Positions 8,604 to 17,932 of a stretch of 64,000 nt of DNA are shown here, one piece after another. The DNA is taken from NCBI RefSeq assembly GCF_019668465.1, contig NZ_AP024828.1:1984001-2048000 (forward strand), in the 5' to 3' direction. The translations under genes were made by a program, and so were the position numbers. The stretch's first letter is position 1. The number at the start of each line of letters is the position of its first letter. Source of the stretch: Mycobacterium senriense (lineage in GTDB: Bacteria; Actinomycetota; Actinomycetes; Mycobacteriales; Mycobacteriaceae). The notes under the pieces are model-generated. The model had not been told where the DNA came from, made no database searches, and was given only the letters and a program-made list of their open reading frames with translations.

Positions 8604-9263
8604 GTGTCAAGAGAGTCGACGACCCTGGCCGCGAAGCGAGGGCCGCGTCCCCGGCTCAGCCGCGACGAGGTCCTGTCGGCGGCGCTACGGGTCATCGACT
8701 CGGTCCCGCCTAGCGCCTTCACGATGCGTCGGGTCGCCGATGATCTCGGCGTCGGGGTCATGACCCTGTACGGATACGTACGCAGCAAAGAAGAAATTCT
8801 GGAAGGCCTTGTTGCGCAGCTCATGTCAGACCCCCTTCCCACCGCGGGGACGGCTCCGGCCTGGGATGAGTGCCTGCGGGCCGAGGCGCGCCATCTGCAC
8901 GGTGTCGGCCGCCGCCACCCGAACCTGGTGATCCTCGTGCTGGGTCAGCATTCGGCGACCCCCGGCTTGTTTCGTCTGCGTGAGCGGATGCTGACCGCCC
9001 TGCTGGATGCCGGCTTTACCGAGGTGACCGCGCTGCACGCCCTTGGCGTGCTGTGTAACTACGCGCTCGGCTTCGCGGGAGCGCAGGCGGCGGCGGCGCC
9101 GATCGACTTGCCGGAGCGCATCCGAGAGCTGCCCGAGACCGAGTTCCCCAGCCTGTCCGGCCTGGCCACGGACTACGCCATCCACCTGGACGACGAGGCC
9201 TTCACCTTCGGTCTTGAACTGCTGATGGCCGGTTTGCAGGCGGAACTCGCCAAGGACGGATGA
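8604..9263 (+). CDS. TetR-family transcriptional regulator
   Basis: 219 residues from GTG 8604 (VSRESTTLAAKRGPRPRLSRDEV). Earlier in-frame GTGs at 8559 and 8598 fall in or beside the operator and are less likely; there is no clear ribosome site, so the transcript may be near-leaderless. The N-terminal helix-turn-helix reads FTMRRVADDLGVGVMTLYGYVRSKEEIL (residues ~40-67), followed by the ligand-binding TetR C-domain with a FGLELLMAGL end. It is divergent from the LLM-LuxE-LuxC-kinase-SDR operon, with the two palindromes between them, so it most likely represses both that operon and itself. The ligand is probably an acyl or aldehyde compound (inference). Confidence 0.85.
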   Translation: MSRESTTLAAKRGPRPRLSRDEVLSAALRVIDSVPPSAFTMRRVADDLGVGVMTLYGYVRSKEEILEGLVAQLMSDPLPTAGTAPAWDECLRAEARHLHGVGRRHPNLVILVLGQHSATPGLFRLRERMLTALLDAGFTEVTALHALGVLCNYALGFAGAQAAAAPIDLPERIRELPETEFPSLSGLATDYAIHLDDEAFTFGLELLMAGLQAELAKDG

Positions 9264-9396
9264 CGCTGAGCGGCGGTCGACGGCGCTGAGGCGCGGCCAC
9301 TGCCATCCGCGCGGCGCGCAGAGCGAGTTCGACCGGAGTGTCATCGCCGACCCGACGTTAGATCGGGAATAGCGTGCGCCGTCGGGGCACCGACGA

Positions 9397-10659
9397 TCAG
9401 CCTCGTCCCACGACCTCGGGTTCCAGCCGAATCGGCAGCGCCTCGGCGTAGCCGCTCAGTACCCGTGGTCCCGGTGTGAATGTTGCCGGCATCGCGAGGT
9501 AGCCGTTGACCAGCGGAATCGTCGGATAGTGCCGGACCCGTTCCCGATCGATGCGGTAGTCCGGCAACCGGCGCAACACCTCCTCGAGGAGGATGGCGAT
9601 CTCCACTGGAGCCAAAAACGCGCCGAGGCAGCGGTGCATGCCGAACCCGAATGCCAGGTGCGTGCTGCCACGGTCGCGGTCGAAATTGATCCGCTCCGGA
9701 TCGGTGAAGGTGGCGGGATCGGCATTCGCCGAACCAAGTGCGAGCCATACCCGGTCGCCCGGTTCGAGGTGCTGGCCGTTGATGTCGACCGGGCGGGCGA
9801 CCGTGCGGGCGACTCCGGGACCGGGCGTGAAATAGCGCAGCATCTCGTCGATCGCTGCGGGAATCAGCCCGGGGTCCGCTTGTAACCTAGCCCGCTCGTC
9901 GGGATGCTCGTCCAAGTAGAGGAACATGCTGGCGATCAGCGCAGTGGAGGTGTCAACACCCCCGTTGAGCAACATGAACACCATCTCGGTGACGGTTTCG
10001 TCGTCGATGGGCACGCCCTCGACCTCGGCATTGAGCAGCGCCTCGGTGAGATTGGTCGCCGGGGTGTGCGCCGTCGCGCGTCGCGCCTTGACGGTGGCGC
10101 GCAAGTCGTCCAGCAGCCCGGCGAGGTCGCGCGCAGAGCCCGGCTCACGGTAGACGGCCTTGTGCAGAATTGTCGCGTAGTCACTCCATTTCTCCAGCGA
10201 CAAGCCGAAGTAGTCGAGCGAGACCATCGCGGGCAGCGGGTTGGCGATGTCGTCGACGAAATCGATCTGACCGGCCTCGATCACCCGGTCGACGATCCAG
10301 GACACGATCTCCTGCATGCGGGGCCGGTACCTCTCCACGGCCTTGCGTGACAGCCACGGTGCCAGCACTTGCCGATAGGCCTGTGACTGCGGAGGATCCA
10401 TCTCCATCATGCCCATCCGGACCGGGTTGGTCGGCACTGTCACCCCGCCCTTGACGACGGTGTCACCAAATGTCAGGTCGCGCCCGCAGACGAAAGTGTC
10501 GGACTCCCGCAACACCCGCTTCGCATCGTCGTAGCGGGTGAGGACATAAAAGCCCCCGTGCTGGTCGCTGTGCGCCACCGGGCATTCGTTGCGCATGCTG
10601 GCGTAAATCTCTCGCCAGTTCTGCGCAAAATCCTCGGAATGGTGGTCGAACTGCGTCAT
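9397..10659 (-). CDS. cytochrome P450
   Basis: 420 residues. The heme loop is FGFGMHRCLG with Cys ~344 as thiolate ligand. The I-helix reads LLNGGVDTSTA, with Gly in place of the common Ala and the acid/alcohol pair as Asp-Thr. The K-helix ExxR is in DEMLRYFTP. It is a soluble bacterial class I P450, so it needs ferredoxin and reductase from elsewhere; neither is encoded here. It faces the acyl-CoA ligase at 10837 across a gap with two site-A operators. Probably hydroxylates the growth substrate or an acyl intermediate; the substrate cannot be told from sequence. Confidence 0.93.
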   Translation of the reverse strand: MTQFDHHSEDFAQNWREIYASMRNECPVAHSDQHGGFYVLTRYDDAKRVLRESDTFVCGRDLTFGDTVVKGGVTVPTNPVRMGMMEMDPPQSQAYRQVLAPWLSRKAVERYRPRMQEIVSWIVDRVIEAGQIDFVDDIANPLPAMVSLDYFGLSLEKWSDYATILHKAVYREPGSARDLAGLLDDLRATVKARRATAHTPATNLTEALLNAEVEGVPIDDETVTEMVFMLLNGGVDTSTALIASMFLYLDEHPDERARLQADPGLIPAAIDEMLRYFTPGPGVARTVARPVDINGQHLEPGDRVWLALGSANADPATFTDPERINFDRDRGSTHLAFGFGMHRCLGAFLAPVEIAILLEEVLRRLPDYRIDRERVRHYPTIPLVNGYLAMPATFTPGPRVLSGYAEALPIRLEPEVVGRG

Positions 10660-10715
10660 GGTGATCTCCGGTTATCGACAGGGCCTCTTCGTCCGGCGCC
10701 ATTGGGATGGACGAT

Positions 10716-10732
10716 ACCGATCAGCGTTTGGT
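10716..10732. promoter_or_regulatory. site A operator A1
   Basis: ACCGATCA-G-CGTTTGGT, within a TACC...GGTA inverted repeat. It lies 57 bases before the P450 start at 10659. The 10-mer CGTTTGGTAA recurs exactly 80 bases downstream in A2. Confidence 0.55.
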
Positions 10733-10795
10733 AAAACAACATTGCCCTGCCCGCCGTGCGGCTTCGGATGTGAGCATGCGCGCCATTTACTACCA

Positions 10796-10812
10796 TTCAT
10801 ACGTCGTTTGGT
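10796..10812. promoter_or_regulatory. site A operator A2
   Basis: TTCATACG-T-CGTTTGGT, 24 bases before the ligase start at 10837. Read on the other strand it shares ACCAAACGAyGTATG with the site at 33933. Confidence 0.55.
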
Positions 10813-10836
10813 AACTCCGTTGCGATTGGAGCAAAA

Positions 10837-12372
10837 TTGGCCTTCTTCGCCACCGACTGGGTGCATTACCACGCGCAGCACCGCCCGGATGCGCTCGCGC
10901 TCGGCTGCGCCGAAGACGGAATCCGAACGACGTGGGCCGAACTCGAGCAACGGGTGGCAGGCCTTGCCGCCACGCTGCGCGGACTCGGCGCCGGTCACGG
11001 TGACCGGGTTGCGCTGATCGCCGAGAATCATCCCCGGGTGTTCGAGGTGCAATTCGCGTGCATGCGCCTCGGGGCGCTGTTCGTCCCACTCAACTGGCGC
11101 CTGCATACCGCTGAGATCCAAGAGATATGTCAGGACGCTCAGCCACGCATCATTGTTTACGACGGTGTCTGGGCAGAGGTCGCTCTCGAGGTCGCCACCA
11201 AGGCAGGGATCCCGCGCCAGCTCTCCTGGGATTGCCCGCAAGGCCCTATCGACTATGAAGATGCGATCTGGACAGCCAGGCCGTTGCGGGCGACGGGTGA
11301 GATCACGATGGATGACCCGACCCACATCCTCTATACGTCGGGCACCACGGGAAAGCCGAAGGGTGCCATCTCGACCAACTCGACTTTGGTGTGGCAGGCC
11401 CTCAGCGCCGCGCACACCACCGGCTTCTCACAACCCGGCTGCCACCATCTCAACCCGATGCCGTTGTTCCACGCCGGGGGACTGAACGTGATGGCCAATC
11501 CGATTCTTTACTTCGGCGGGGCAGTGGCGACGATGGCGCGCTTCGACCCCGAGCAGGTGCTGCAGCAGATGCTGAGCCGGCAGCCGCCGATCACGCATTT
11601 CGCCGCGATTCCACTGATGTACCAGCGCATCGCCGACCTGCCCGGTTTCTCGAGTGCGAACCTGTCGCACCTTCGGCACGGGGTGATCGCCGGGGCGGTC
11701 GCCGGACCGGAGCTGCTACAGCGGTGGGCCGACCACGGTTTTCCGCTTCAGCCCCAGTACGGTGGCACCGAGATGGGGCCGATGGCAACGGTTTTGGACA
11801 ACGAAAGGGCGAACATCGGCGTCGCCAAGAAGGGGTCGACGGGCCGCGCGGCACCACACACCCAGATCAGGTTGGTCGATTCCGCCGGCCGTGACGTCGA
11901 AACCGGGGTGACGGGCGAAATCTGGTTGCGCGGTCCGAGCATCACCGTCGGCTACTGGGGGCAGGACAAGGCCGCATACTTCACTGAGGACGGCTGGTTC
12001 AAGACGGGCGACGCCGCCTACCGGGACGTCGACGGCTTCTACTACCCGTCGGGACGCACCAAGGAGATGTTCAAATCAGGCGGCGAGAACGTCTACCCGG
12101 CCGAGGTCGAACAGGTGCTCGCTCTGCATCCGCACGTCCACGACGTCGCCGTTGTCGGCGTCACCGACGCGACGTGGGGCGAAGTCGGGCTGGCGGTCGT
12201 GGTACCGGCCCCGGGCACGGCAGTGACCCTCGACGAGCTCAACGTCTTTGCCGCGCAGCGCTTGGCGCGCTACAAGCTGCCCAAGCGACTGTCGGTGGTA
12301 GATCAGTTGCCACGCAACGTGACCGGCAAGGTGTCCAGGGCGCAGCTCAAGTTGGACTACGGCAGCAATTGA
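10837..12372 (+). CDS. acyl-CoA ligase (FadD-like)
   Basis: 511 residues from a TTG start at 10837; GGAG six bases upstream supports this start and no ATG fits. ANL-superfamily motifs are complete: LYTSGTTGKPKGA (ATP loop, ~residue 166), QYGGTEMGP, the GDAAYRD hinge region, SGGENVYPAEVE, and NVTGKVSRAQLK with the catalytic C-terminal Lys. It should adenylate a carboxylic acid and load it on CoA. It resembles the ligases at 16331 and 36307 more than the one at 24020. Divergent from the P450 at 9397, with two site-A operators in between, so activation and oxidation are probably induced together. Confidence 0.92.
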   Translation: MAFFATDWVHYHAQHRPDALALGCAEDGIRTTWAELEQRVAGLAATLRGLGAGHGDRVALIAENHPRVFEVQFACMRLGALFVPLNWRLHTAEIQEICQDAQPRIIVYDGVWAEVALEVATKAGIPRQLSWDCPQGPIDYEDAIWTARPLRATGEITMDDPTHILYTSGTTGKPKGAISTNSTLVWQALSAAHTTGFSQPGCHHLNPMPLFHAGGLNVMANPILYFGGAVATMARFDPEQVLQQMLSRQPPITHFAAIPLMYQRIADLPGFSSANLSHLRHGVIAGAVAGPELLQRWADHGFPLQPQYGGTEMGPMATVLDNERANIGVAKKGSTGRAAPHTQIRLVDSAGRDVETGVTGEIWLRGPSITVGYWGQDKAAYFTEDGWFKTGDAAYRDVDGFYYPSGRTKEMFKSGGENVYPAEVEQVLALHPHVHDVAVVGVTDATWGEVGLAVVVPAPGTAVTLDELNVFAAQRLARYKLPKRLSVVDQLPRNVTGKVSRAQLKLDYGSN

Positions 12373-12413
12373 GAGTCGCCCGGCCGCTCCAGCGCTCGTG
12401 CCGACGGCCGACG

Positions 12414-14051
12414 TCAGGTCGCGTGCTCTGCCAGCCGTGCGTTGTCCGACGTGCGTGTTCTCCCTTTGCGCAGGTCGCGCAGCAGGGTGCGGGCAGCTTG
12501 CTGACCGGGCAGGCCGGATACCGAGGGCCCCGGATGGGTGCCGCCGCCGCTGAGATATAGGCCCGGCACCGGTGTCCGGTAGCCCCCGAAACCCCACGCC
12601 GGCCGGAATGGGCCGAGGTGCATCATGGTCATGTCGACGTGGTAGACGTTGCCGGTGGGCACGCTGGTTCGTGCCATCATCTCCGGTGGTGACTCGACCC
12701 AGCGGGCGACCTCCAAAGACTCGAAGCCGTCCAGGTAACTCATTGCGTGTTCGACCAGAGCCTTCTCCGTGGCGGCCTTCATGTCGTCCCACCCTTCGGC
12801 GGGTTCCAACGGCACCCATCCTGACCACAGGCTCAGACAGTCTTGGCCGGCGGGTGCCAGAGTTGAGTCCATCGCGGTGTTGATCATGCTCGCGTAGGGC
12901 AGTGGGTTGGGCAGTCGGCCGCTGCCGGCGTCGGTGATCGCCCGGCAGATATCGTCGATGCTTCCCACGACGTGGGTGGGCAGCCGTAGATCGAGTCCGT
13001 CGGTGCGCGCGGCGTCGTGCCGCTTCAACCGCAGCTTGCCGCGAAAAGCGACCTGAATCTTGAAGTGTGCGCAGTTGCCGCTACGCGTCGGTATGTGTGC
13101 AGCGCGCGCGGCCATGCGTTCTGACAATGCACCGTCCGGTAGCCATTTGTTCAACACCTGTGTCGGCTCGGTCGCCGTCAGCACGGTGCGGGCGCGCAGC
13201 TCCGCACCCGTGGTCAGCCGCACGCCGGCGATGTGACCGCCGTCGACCAGCAGTCCTTGGACGCGGGCCGACGTCTGGACCCGGCCGCCGGCCGCGACCA
13301 GGGAACGTTCGAGCGCTCGGGGCAGCATGCCCATCCCGCCGCGCGGGCGTGCCATGCCGACACGCATGATCAGTGGGACGATCAGCAAGTTGATCCCGGT
13401 GTGCTCCATGGTAATCGGCGAACCGAAGTTGGCGAGCTGAGCCAGGCCGCTTTGCACTATCGGATGTTCGAACCGCTCCTGAATCGCCTGGGCGGCCGAG
13501 ACGGTGGCCAACGAGGCGAGGGTGGGGATACCCCGTGGGCGGCGCAGCTTGCGCGCGGCGCGCAGCACGCTGCCCAGATCGGGCCGGGTCGGATTGGTCG
13601 CCATCAGTTCGATCGCGGCATCCGATATCGGCATCAGCTGCTCGATGAGCTGTTCGAACGTTCGGGCGTCGCGCCGGGAGAAATGTGCTACCTCTGCCAC
13701 GGTGCGACCGACGTCGCGCCAGAACGCGAGCGACCCGCCGTCGGGGGCGAGCGCTACGTACGGGGGATCGACGTCGATCTCGTGGTAGCCGTACCGGGCG
13801 AGCTCGAGATCCCTGGGAACCGTCGAGGCTCGAAGCGATATGACGTCGTCTGCGCAGGGGCTGAACCAGTGCTCGGGCGCCTCGGGGATCAGGATCTCCG
13901 TGGTCGTACAGCCCCCGAGCACATCGCGACTTTCCAGCACCAGGACGTCCAGCCCGGCTCGAGCCAGATAGCACGCGGCTACCAGCCCATTGTGGCCGCC
14001 GCCGACAACGAGGACATCCGCGTCGCGCTCTCTGGACAAGGGTCCGCTCAC
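12414..14051 (-). CDS. phytoene-desaturase-like FAD oxidoreductase
   Basis: 545 residues from GTG 14051, which has GAGGAG seven bases upstream; the frame extends to 14126 but without a ribosome site. DADVLVVGGGHNGLVAACYLARAG (residues ~8-31) is the FAD-binding Rossmann motif, followed by ESRDVLGG. The C-terminal end, PGLYLSGGGTHPGPSVSGLPGQQAA, is the second FAD contact of the carotenoid-desaturase/retinol-saturase family. Members remove or shift double bonds in isoprenoid chains; mycobacterial ones are often of unknown substrate. A paralogue is encoded at 57715 (same GGTHP/GSGTHP ending). Convergent with the ligase at 10837, divergent from the ALDH at 14283. Confidence 0.87.
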   Translation of the reverse strand: MSGPLSRERDADVLVVGGGHNGLVAACYLARAGLDVLVLESRDVLGGCTTTEILIPEAPEHWFSPCADDVISLRASTVPRDLELARYGYHEIDVDPPYVALAPDGGSLAFWRDVGRTVAEVAHFSRRDARTFEQLIEQLMPISDAAIELMATNPTRPDLGSVLRAARKLRRPRGIPTLASLATVSAAQAIQERFEHPIVQSGLAQLANFGSPITMEHTGINLLIVPLIMRVGMARPRGGMGMLPRALERSLVAAGGRVQTSARVQGLLVDGGHIAGVRLTTGAELRARTVLTATEPTQVLNKWLPDGALSERMAARAAHIPTRSGNCAHFKIQVAFRGKLRLKRHDAARTDGLDLRLPTHVVGSIDDICRAITDAGSGRLPNPLPYASMINTAMDSTLAPAGQDCLSLWSGWVPLEPAEGWDDMKAATEKALVEHAMSYLDGFESLEVARWVESPPEMMARTSVPTGNVYHVDMTMMHLGPFRPAWGFGGYRTPVPGLYLSGGGTHPGPSVSGLPGQQAARTLLRDLRKGRTRTSDNARLAEHAT

Positions 14052-14102
14052 TGACTGTCTCCTCACCCGATGTGTTCGAGCAGCGTGCTGGGGGCCGAGG
14101 TT

Positions 14103-14119
14103 ATCAAACAACGTTAGGC
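14103..14119. promoter_or_regulatory. site A operator A3
   Basis: ATCAAACA-A-CGTTAGGC, 52 bases upstream of the FAD-enzyme start at 14051. Confidence 0.5.
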
Positions 14120-14177
14120 TACTCAATGCCGTTCGATGCGGGAAGTGATACGGACGACGCCGATGCTTTCGGCCTAA

Positions 14178-14194
14178 ACCAATCGGTGTTAGCT
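14178..14194. promoter_or_regulatory. site A operator A4
   Basis: Reverse-strand match AGCTAACA-C-CGATTGGT. It is nested in the wider inverted repeat CTAA...TTAG at 14174-14192, between the two divergent genes. Confidence 0.5.
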
Positions 14195-14282
14195 TTACAC
14201 CCTGTGACTGCGGTCACCTGGCGCCCCAGCCGGGCCGCATCGACTGCCTGCTACCTCACTCGAGAAAGAGAAGGCGAGAACT

Positions 14283-15683
14283 ATGGTCGCGATGACGATT
14301 AACGGGAACAAAGTCCACGCGCAGGCGACCTTTGACGTGATCAATCCCGCGACGGGCGACGTGGTGGGTCAAGCGCCGGAGTGCTCCGTGGAGCAACTCA
14401 ATGACACGCTGGAAGGTGCGCAAGCCGCCGGGCGGTCGTGGCGGCTGGACGAAGCCGAGCGACGCAAAGCGCTACTGCGGCTGGCGGACGCGATCGCCGC
14501 TGCCCACAGCGAACTCGCGACCACGCTGACCGCGGAGACGGGCAAGCCCGCCCCGCTGTCCGCCAGTGAGGTGCAGATCTGCGTCGCGTGGTTGCAGGTG
14601 TTCGCCCAGATGGAAATCCCGCGGCGGATCCTGCAGGACGACAGCAGCGCGCTCATCGAAGTCGCGCAGCGGCCCATCGGTGTTGTCGGCGCGATCACAC
14701 CGTGGAATTTCCCGCTGGGTCTGGCGATGTGGAAGATCGCGCCGGCGCTGTTGGCCGGCAACACCGTCGTCGTCAAGCCCTCACCCTTCACCCCGATGGC
14801 AACCCTGCTGCTGGGCGAGATCATGGGCGAGGTATTGCCGCCCGGCGTGCTGAACGTGATCTCGGGTGGAGACGATTTGGGACGGGCGCTGGTAGCGCAT
14901 CCGATTCCCCGCAAAATCACCTTCACCGGTTCGATCGCCGGCGGCAAGAATGTCGCCGTCGCGGCCGGCGCCGACCTCAAGCGGCTGACATTGGAACTCG
15001 GCGGCAATGACGCCGCAATCCTGTTGCCCGACGCCGATCTGGCTTCGGTGATCCCGGCGCTGCTCGGCGTGGCTTTCTTCAATACCGGCCAGGCGTGCGC
15101 CCTGCCCAAGCGAATCTACGTGCCAGACGGGGTGTACGCCGAGGCGATCGAGGCCTTCGGAGCCGCGGCATCGGCGATCGCGGTCGGTGACCCGACCGAT
15201 GCGGCGACGCAAATGGGTCCGCTGTCCACCCGACCGCAATTCGAACGCGTCAAAGGCCTGGCGCAGGACGCCGTGGCAAACGGTGCCCGGGTCGTCGCCG
15301 GTGGCGACGCGATCGACGGGCCGGGCTACTACTTCAAGCCCACCATCCTCGCCGATGTCGCCGAGGGTGTCGCGGTCGTCGATGAGGAGCAGTTCGGTCC
15401 GGTGCTGCCGATCCTGCGCTATTCGCGGGTGGACGAAGCGGTCGAGCGGGCCAACGCGACGATGTACGGCCTGTGCGGTTCGGTGTGGGGCTCCGATGAA
15501 GTGGCGGCGCGTGAGGTGGCCGAACGCCTCGAGTGCGGTACAGCCTTCGTCAACACCCACGCGGCGCTGCTGCCGACGGTGCCGTTCGGTGGCGCCAAAT
15601 GGAGCGGCATCGGTGTGGAGAACGGGGTCGACGGGCTGCTGGCGTTCACCGAGCCTCAAGTGGTGCATACCGCACGGGCCTGA
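14283..15683 (+). CDS. aldehyde dehydrogenase
   Basis: 466 residues, ATG 14283 with AAGG upstream. TPWNFPLGLAMWKIAPALLAGNTVVVKPSPFTP binds NAD(P). LELGGNDAAILLPDADL carries the general-base Glu, and FFNTGQACALPKRIYV carries the catalytic Cys. EEQFGPVLPIL and FGGAKWSGIGVENG complete the family signature. It should oxidise an aldehyde, for example one released after P450 or ADH action, to an acid for the CoA ligases. Same strand as the PPOX-like gene 57 bases downstream. Slightly short for the family but no motif is missing. Confidence 0.93.
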   Translation: MVAMTINGNKVHAQATFDVINPATGDVVGQAPECSVEQLNDTLEGAQAAGRSWRLDEAERRKALLRLADAIAAAHSELATTLTAETGKPAPLSASEVQICVAWLQVFAQMEIPRRILQDDSSALIEVAQRPIGVVGAITPWNFPLGLAMWKIAPALLAGNTVVVKPSPFTPMATLLLGEIMGEVLPPGVLNVISGGDDLGRALVAHPIPRKITFTGSIAGGKNVAVAAGADLKRLTLELGGNDAAILLPDADLASVIPALLGVAFFNTGQACALPKRIYVPDGVYAEAIEAFGAAASAIAVGDPTDAATQMGPLSTRPQFERVKGLAQDAVANGARVVAGGDAIDGPGYYFKPTILADVAEGVAVVDEEQFGPVLPILRYSRVDEAVERANATMYGLCGSVWGSDEVAAREVAERLECGTAFVNTHAALLPTVPFGGAKWSGIGVENGVDGLLAFTEPQVVHTARA

Positions 15684-15740
15684 CGTCACGTCGGACGTGT
15701 CACGAAACCTGTTGAGCCGCCGCATGGAAGGACATGCTCG

Positions 15741-16265
15741 ATGACCCGAAGTTCCTCGCCGCCCTCACGTGGCGACGTTCAGGTTGACTCGCTCGCTGAT
15801 GCCCGCGCGTTCACACTCAGCGACGAGGAAGTCGCGCAACTGCTGGCAGAGCAATTCGAGTGCACCTTCTGCTGGACGAACCGCGCTGGCGACCCGGTCG
15901 CGCTGACTGAGGCGTTCATCCACGCTGAAGGCGCAATTTGGCTGTGCGCCGAGGAATCCCGCGTTCGCGTCAAAGCGATCATGCGCGATCCCCGCTCGTG
16001 CGTGGTCATCTCTTCGATGGGCACCTCGATGGGTCATTCGAAGTCGTTGTCCTTCAAGGGAATTAGCGAGGTCGTCCGGGACCGCGAACGCATTCTGTGG
16101 TTCCTGGCCGAGATCGCCCGGCGCTACGACCCGCACGACGAGCAGGCGCAGCAGGCCCATGCTCGCGCAGCCGATCACCCGGGGCGCGTCGTGATCAAGT
16201 TCGTGCCCACCGTGCGGACCAATGCCTTCGATGGCCATCGGGCACGTAGGAGAAGGGCGGGCTGA
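15741..16265 (+). CDS. PPOX-class (pyridoxamine oxidase-fold) flavin protein
   Basis: 174 residues. The pattern FECTFCWTNRAGDPVALTEAFIHAEGAIWLCAEESRVRVKAIMRDPRSCVVIS is the split-barrel flavin/F420-binding fold: first strands, then the strand with a basic pair that contacts flavin phosphate. Actinobacterial relatives use FMN, F420 or heme and act on small redox substrates or quinones. In a cluster rich in LLM enzymes an F420-linked role is possible. Start ATG 15741 follows AAGGACATGCTCG, with AAGG about 10 bases upstream. It precedes the ligase at 16331 by 65 bases on the same strand. Substrate unknown. Confidence 0.75.
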   Translation: MTRSSSPPSRGDVQVDSLADARAFTLSDEEVAQLLAEQFECTFCWTNRAGDPVALTEAFIHAEGAIWLCAEESRVRVKAIMRDPRSCVVISSMGTSMGHSKSLSFKGISEVVRDRERILWFLAEIARRYDPHDEQAQQAHARAADHPGRVVIKFVPTVRTNAFDGHRARRRRAG

Positions 16266-16330
16266 CGAAACATGCATTGTCCGTGCATCGTTGCCACGAC
16301 GCCGGCTTCAGACGGTCGTGCCTGGTGACA

Positions 16331-17932
16331 ATGCCGTCGAGGACTTTCCAATTTCCGGTATCGGATTGGGTCGCGCACCACGCTTCGGTTCGGCCGCACG
16401 CCATCGCGCTGGCCAGCGCCGACACCGGCGAGCAGGTGAGTTGGACCCAGCTGGAGCAGCGAGTGGGCTTGGCCGCTGCCGCGCTGCTGGCACATGGACT
16501 GCGGCCGGGAGACCGGATCGCTGTCGTCGCCGACAACGCGCCACGGGCCTTCGTGCTGCAGTTCGCCGCGATGCGGGCGGGTGTGGTCATGGTGCCGCTG
16601 AACTGGCGGCTGGTCACCGCAGAGATGCGGCACCAGTGCATCGACGCCGCCGTGTCCGCACTGACCCACGACGCAACCTGGGCCGAACCCGCGCGCGACG
16701 TGGCCGACGCCGCGGGCGTGCAGACCATTCTCGAGCTGGAGACATTGACCAGCGCCGAGCCAGGGAATGGACTCGTTCCGCTGCCGCCGCAACCCCATGA
16801 CCCTGACGCCATCACGCACATCCTCTACACGTCCGGCACCACCGGTACGCCGAAGGGAGCGTTGGTCTCGCACGCATCGATGATGTGGAATGCCTTCAAC
16901 ATCCTCACCGCGGCTCAGGTCGCGGCCCCGGATGTGAACATGCTCAACCCAATGCCGTTGTTCCATGCCGGCGGGTTGAACGTGCTGGCCAACCCGATAC
17001 TGATGCATGGCGGGCAGGTCACCACGATGGCGCGCTGGAACCCGGCGGCAATCCTGGCTTACATCGGCGAGCAGACCAACGGGGTGACCCATCTGACCAC
17101 CGCGCCGTCGCTGCTTCAGACCCTCGTCGACGATCCGACGTTCGGCACCACCGACTTCGGCACGATGCGCAAGATCGTCCTGGGCGGCGGTACCACCACC
17201 CCGCAGCTGCTGCGGGCCTTCGCTGCCAAGGGTGTCGCGCTGCACCCGCAGTACGGCGGCACCGAGACTGGCCCGGCCGCGCTGGTGCTCGAGGAGGGAC
17301 TGGAGCGGGCGTTGTCGGGGACGTGCGGCAAGCCGGTGCTGCATACCGCGGTGCGGTTGGTCGATCCCGACACGTTGACCGATGTCGCCGACGACGTGGT
17401 CGGCGAGGTGTGGCTGAAGGGGCCGGCGGTCACGCCTGGCTACTGGAACCTGCCCAACGAACAGTATTTCGTGGACGGCTGGTTTCGCACCGGCGACGCG
17501 GCCCGCCGCGATGCCGACGGCTATTTCTATATCGCCGGTCGCTATAAGGACATGTACAAATCCGGTGGCGAGAACGTCTATGCGGCCGAAGTCGAAAACG
17601 TTCTCATCGACCTGCCCGAAGTCGCCGAGGTGGCGATCATCGGTGTCCCCGACGCGAAGTGGGGCGAGGTAGGCCTGGCGGTCGTGGTGGCGAGCCCGGG
17701 CGCCGACGTGACCCTCGACGCTCTGCACTCTGCGTGCGCGGGCCGCATCGCCCGCTACAAGTACCCCAAACACCTTGACGTCGTCGCGGCGCTGCCCCGC
17801 AACGCCACCGGAAAGGTGGCCAAGGCGGCGCTGCGTGAGCACTACCACTCGGCTACGGCAACGCCCCCGCCAACCGACCACGAATCCCTGGTCACTCACC
17901 AGAAGGAGAGCCACGATGTCAGTCGCCGCTAA
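16331..17932 (+). CDS. acyl-CoA ligase (FadD-like)
   Basis: 533 residues from ATG 16331 (MPSRTFQFPVSDWVAHHASVRPHA); an extension to 16277 lacks a ribosome site. Motifs LYTSGTTGTPKGA, QYGGTETGP, GDAARRDADGYFYI, SGGENVYAAEVE and NATGKVAKAALR with the catalytic Lys show an intact acyl-adenylating CoA ligase. Close in pattern to 10837 and 36307. The last 17 bases overlap the start of the NTF2-fold gene at 17916. The C-terminal tail past the Lys motif (about 35 residues, Pro/Thr-rich) is longer than in the paralogues. It lies at the head of a + strand run that continues to 22397. Confidence 0.92.
   Translation: MPSRTFQFPVSDWVAHHASVRPHAIALASADTGEQVSWTQLEQRVGLAAAALLAHGLRPGDRIAVVADNAPRAFVLQFAAMRAGVVMVPLNWRLVTAEMRHQCIDAAVSALTHDATWAEPARDVADAAGVQTILELETLTSAEPGNGLVPLPPQPHDPDAITHILYTSGTTGTPKGALVSHASMMWNAFNILTAAQVAAPDVNMLNPMPLFHAGGLNVLANPILMHGGQVTTMARWNPAAILAYIGEQTNGVTHLTTAPSLLQTLVDDPTFGTTDFGTMRKIVLGGGTTTPQLLRAFAAKGVALHPQYGGTETGPAALVLEEGLERALSGTCGKPVLHTAVRLVDPDTLTDVADDVVGEVWLKGPAVTPGYWNLPNEQYFVDGWFRTGDAARRDADGYFYIAGRYKDMYKSGGENVYAAEVENVLIDLPEVAEVAIIGVPDAKWGEVGLAVVVASPGADVTLDALHSACAGRIARYKYPKHLDVVAALPRNATGKVAKAALREHYHSATATPPPTDHESLVTHQKESHDVSRR

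Noticed and set aside
9347..9363. A twelfth site-A copy (CCGACCCG-A-CGTTAGAT)
   Set aside because: It lies between two convergent genes, where no promoter is expected, and the left arm fits poorly. It is more likely part of the small CCCGA/TCGGG hairpin there.
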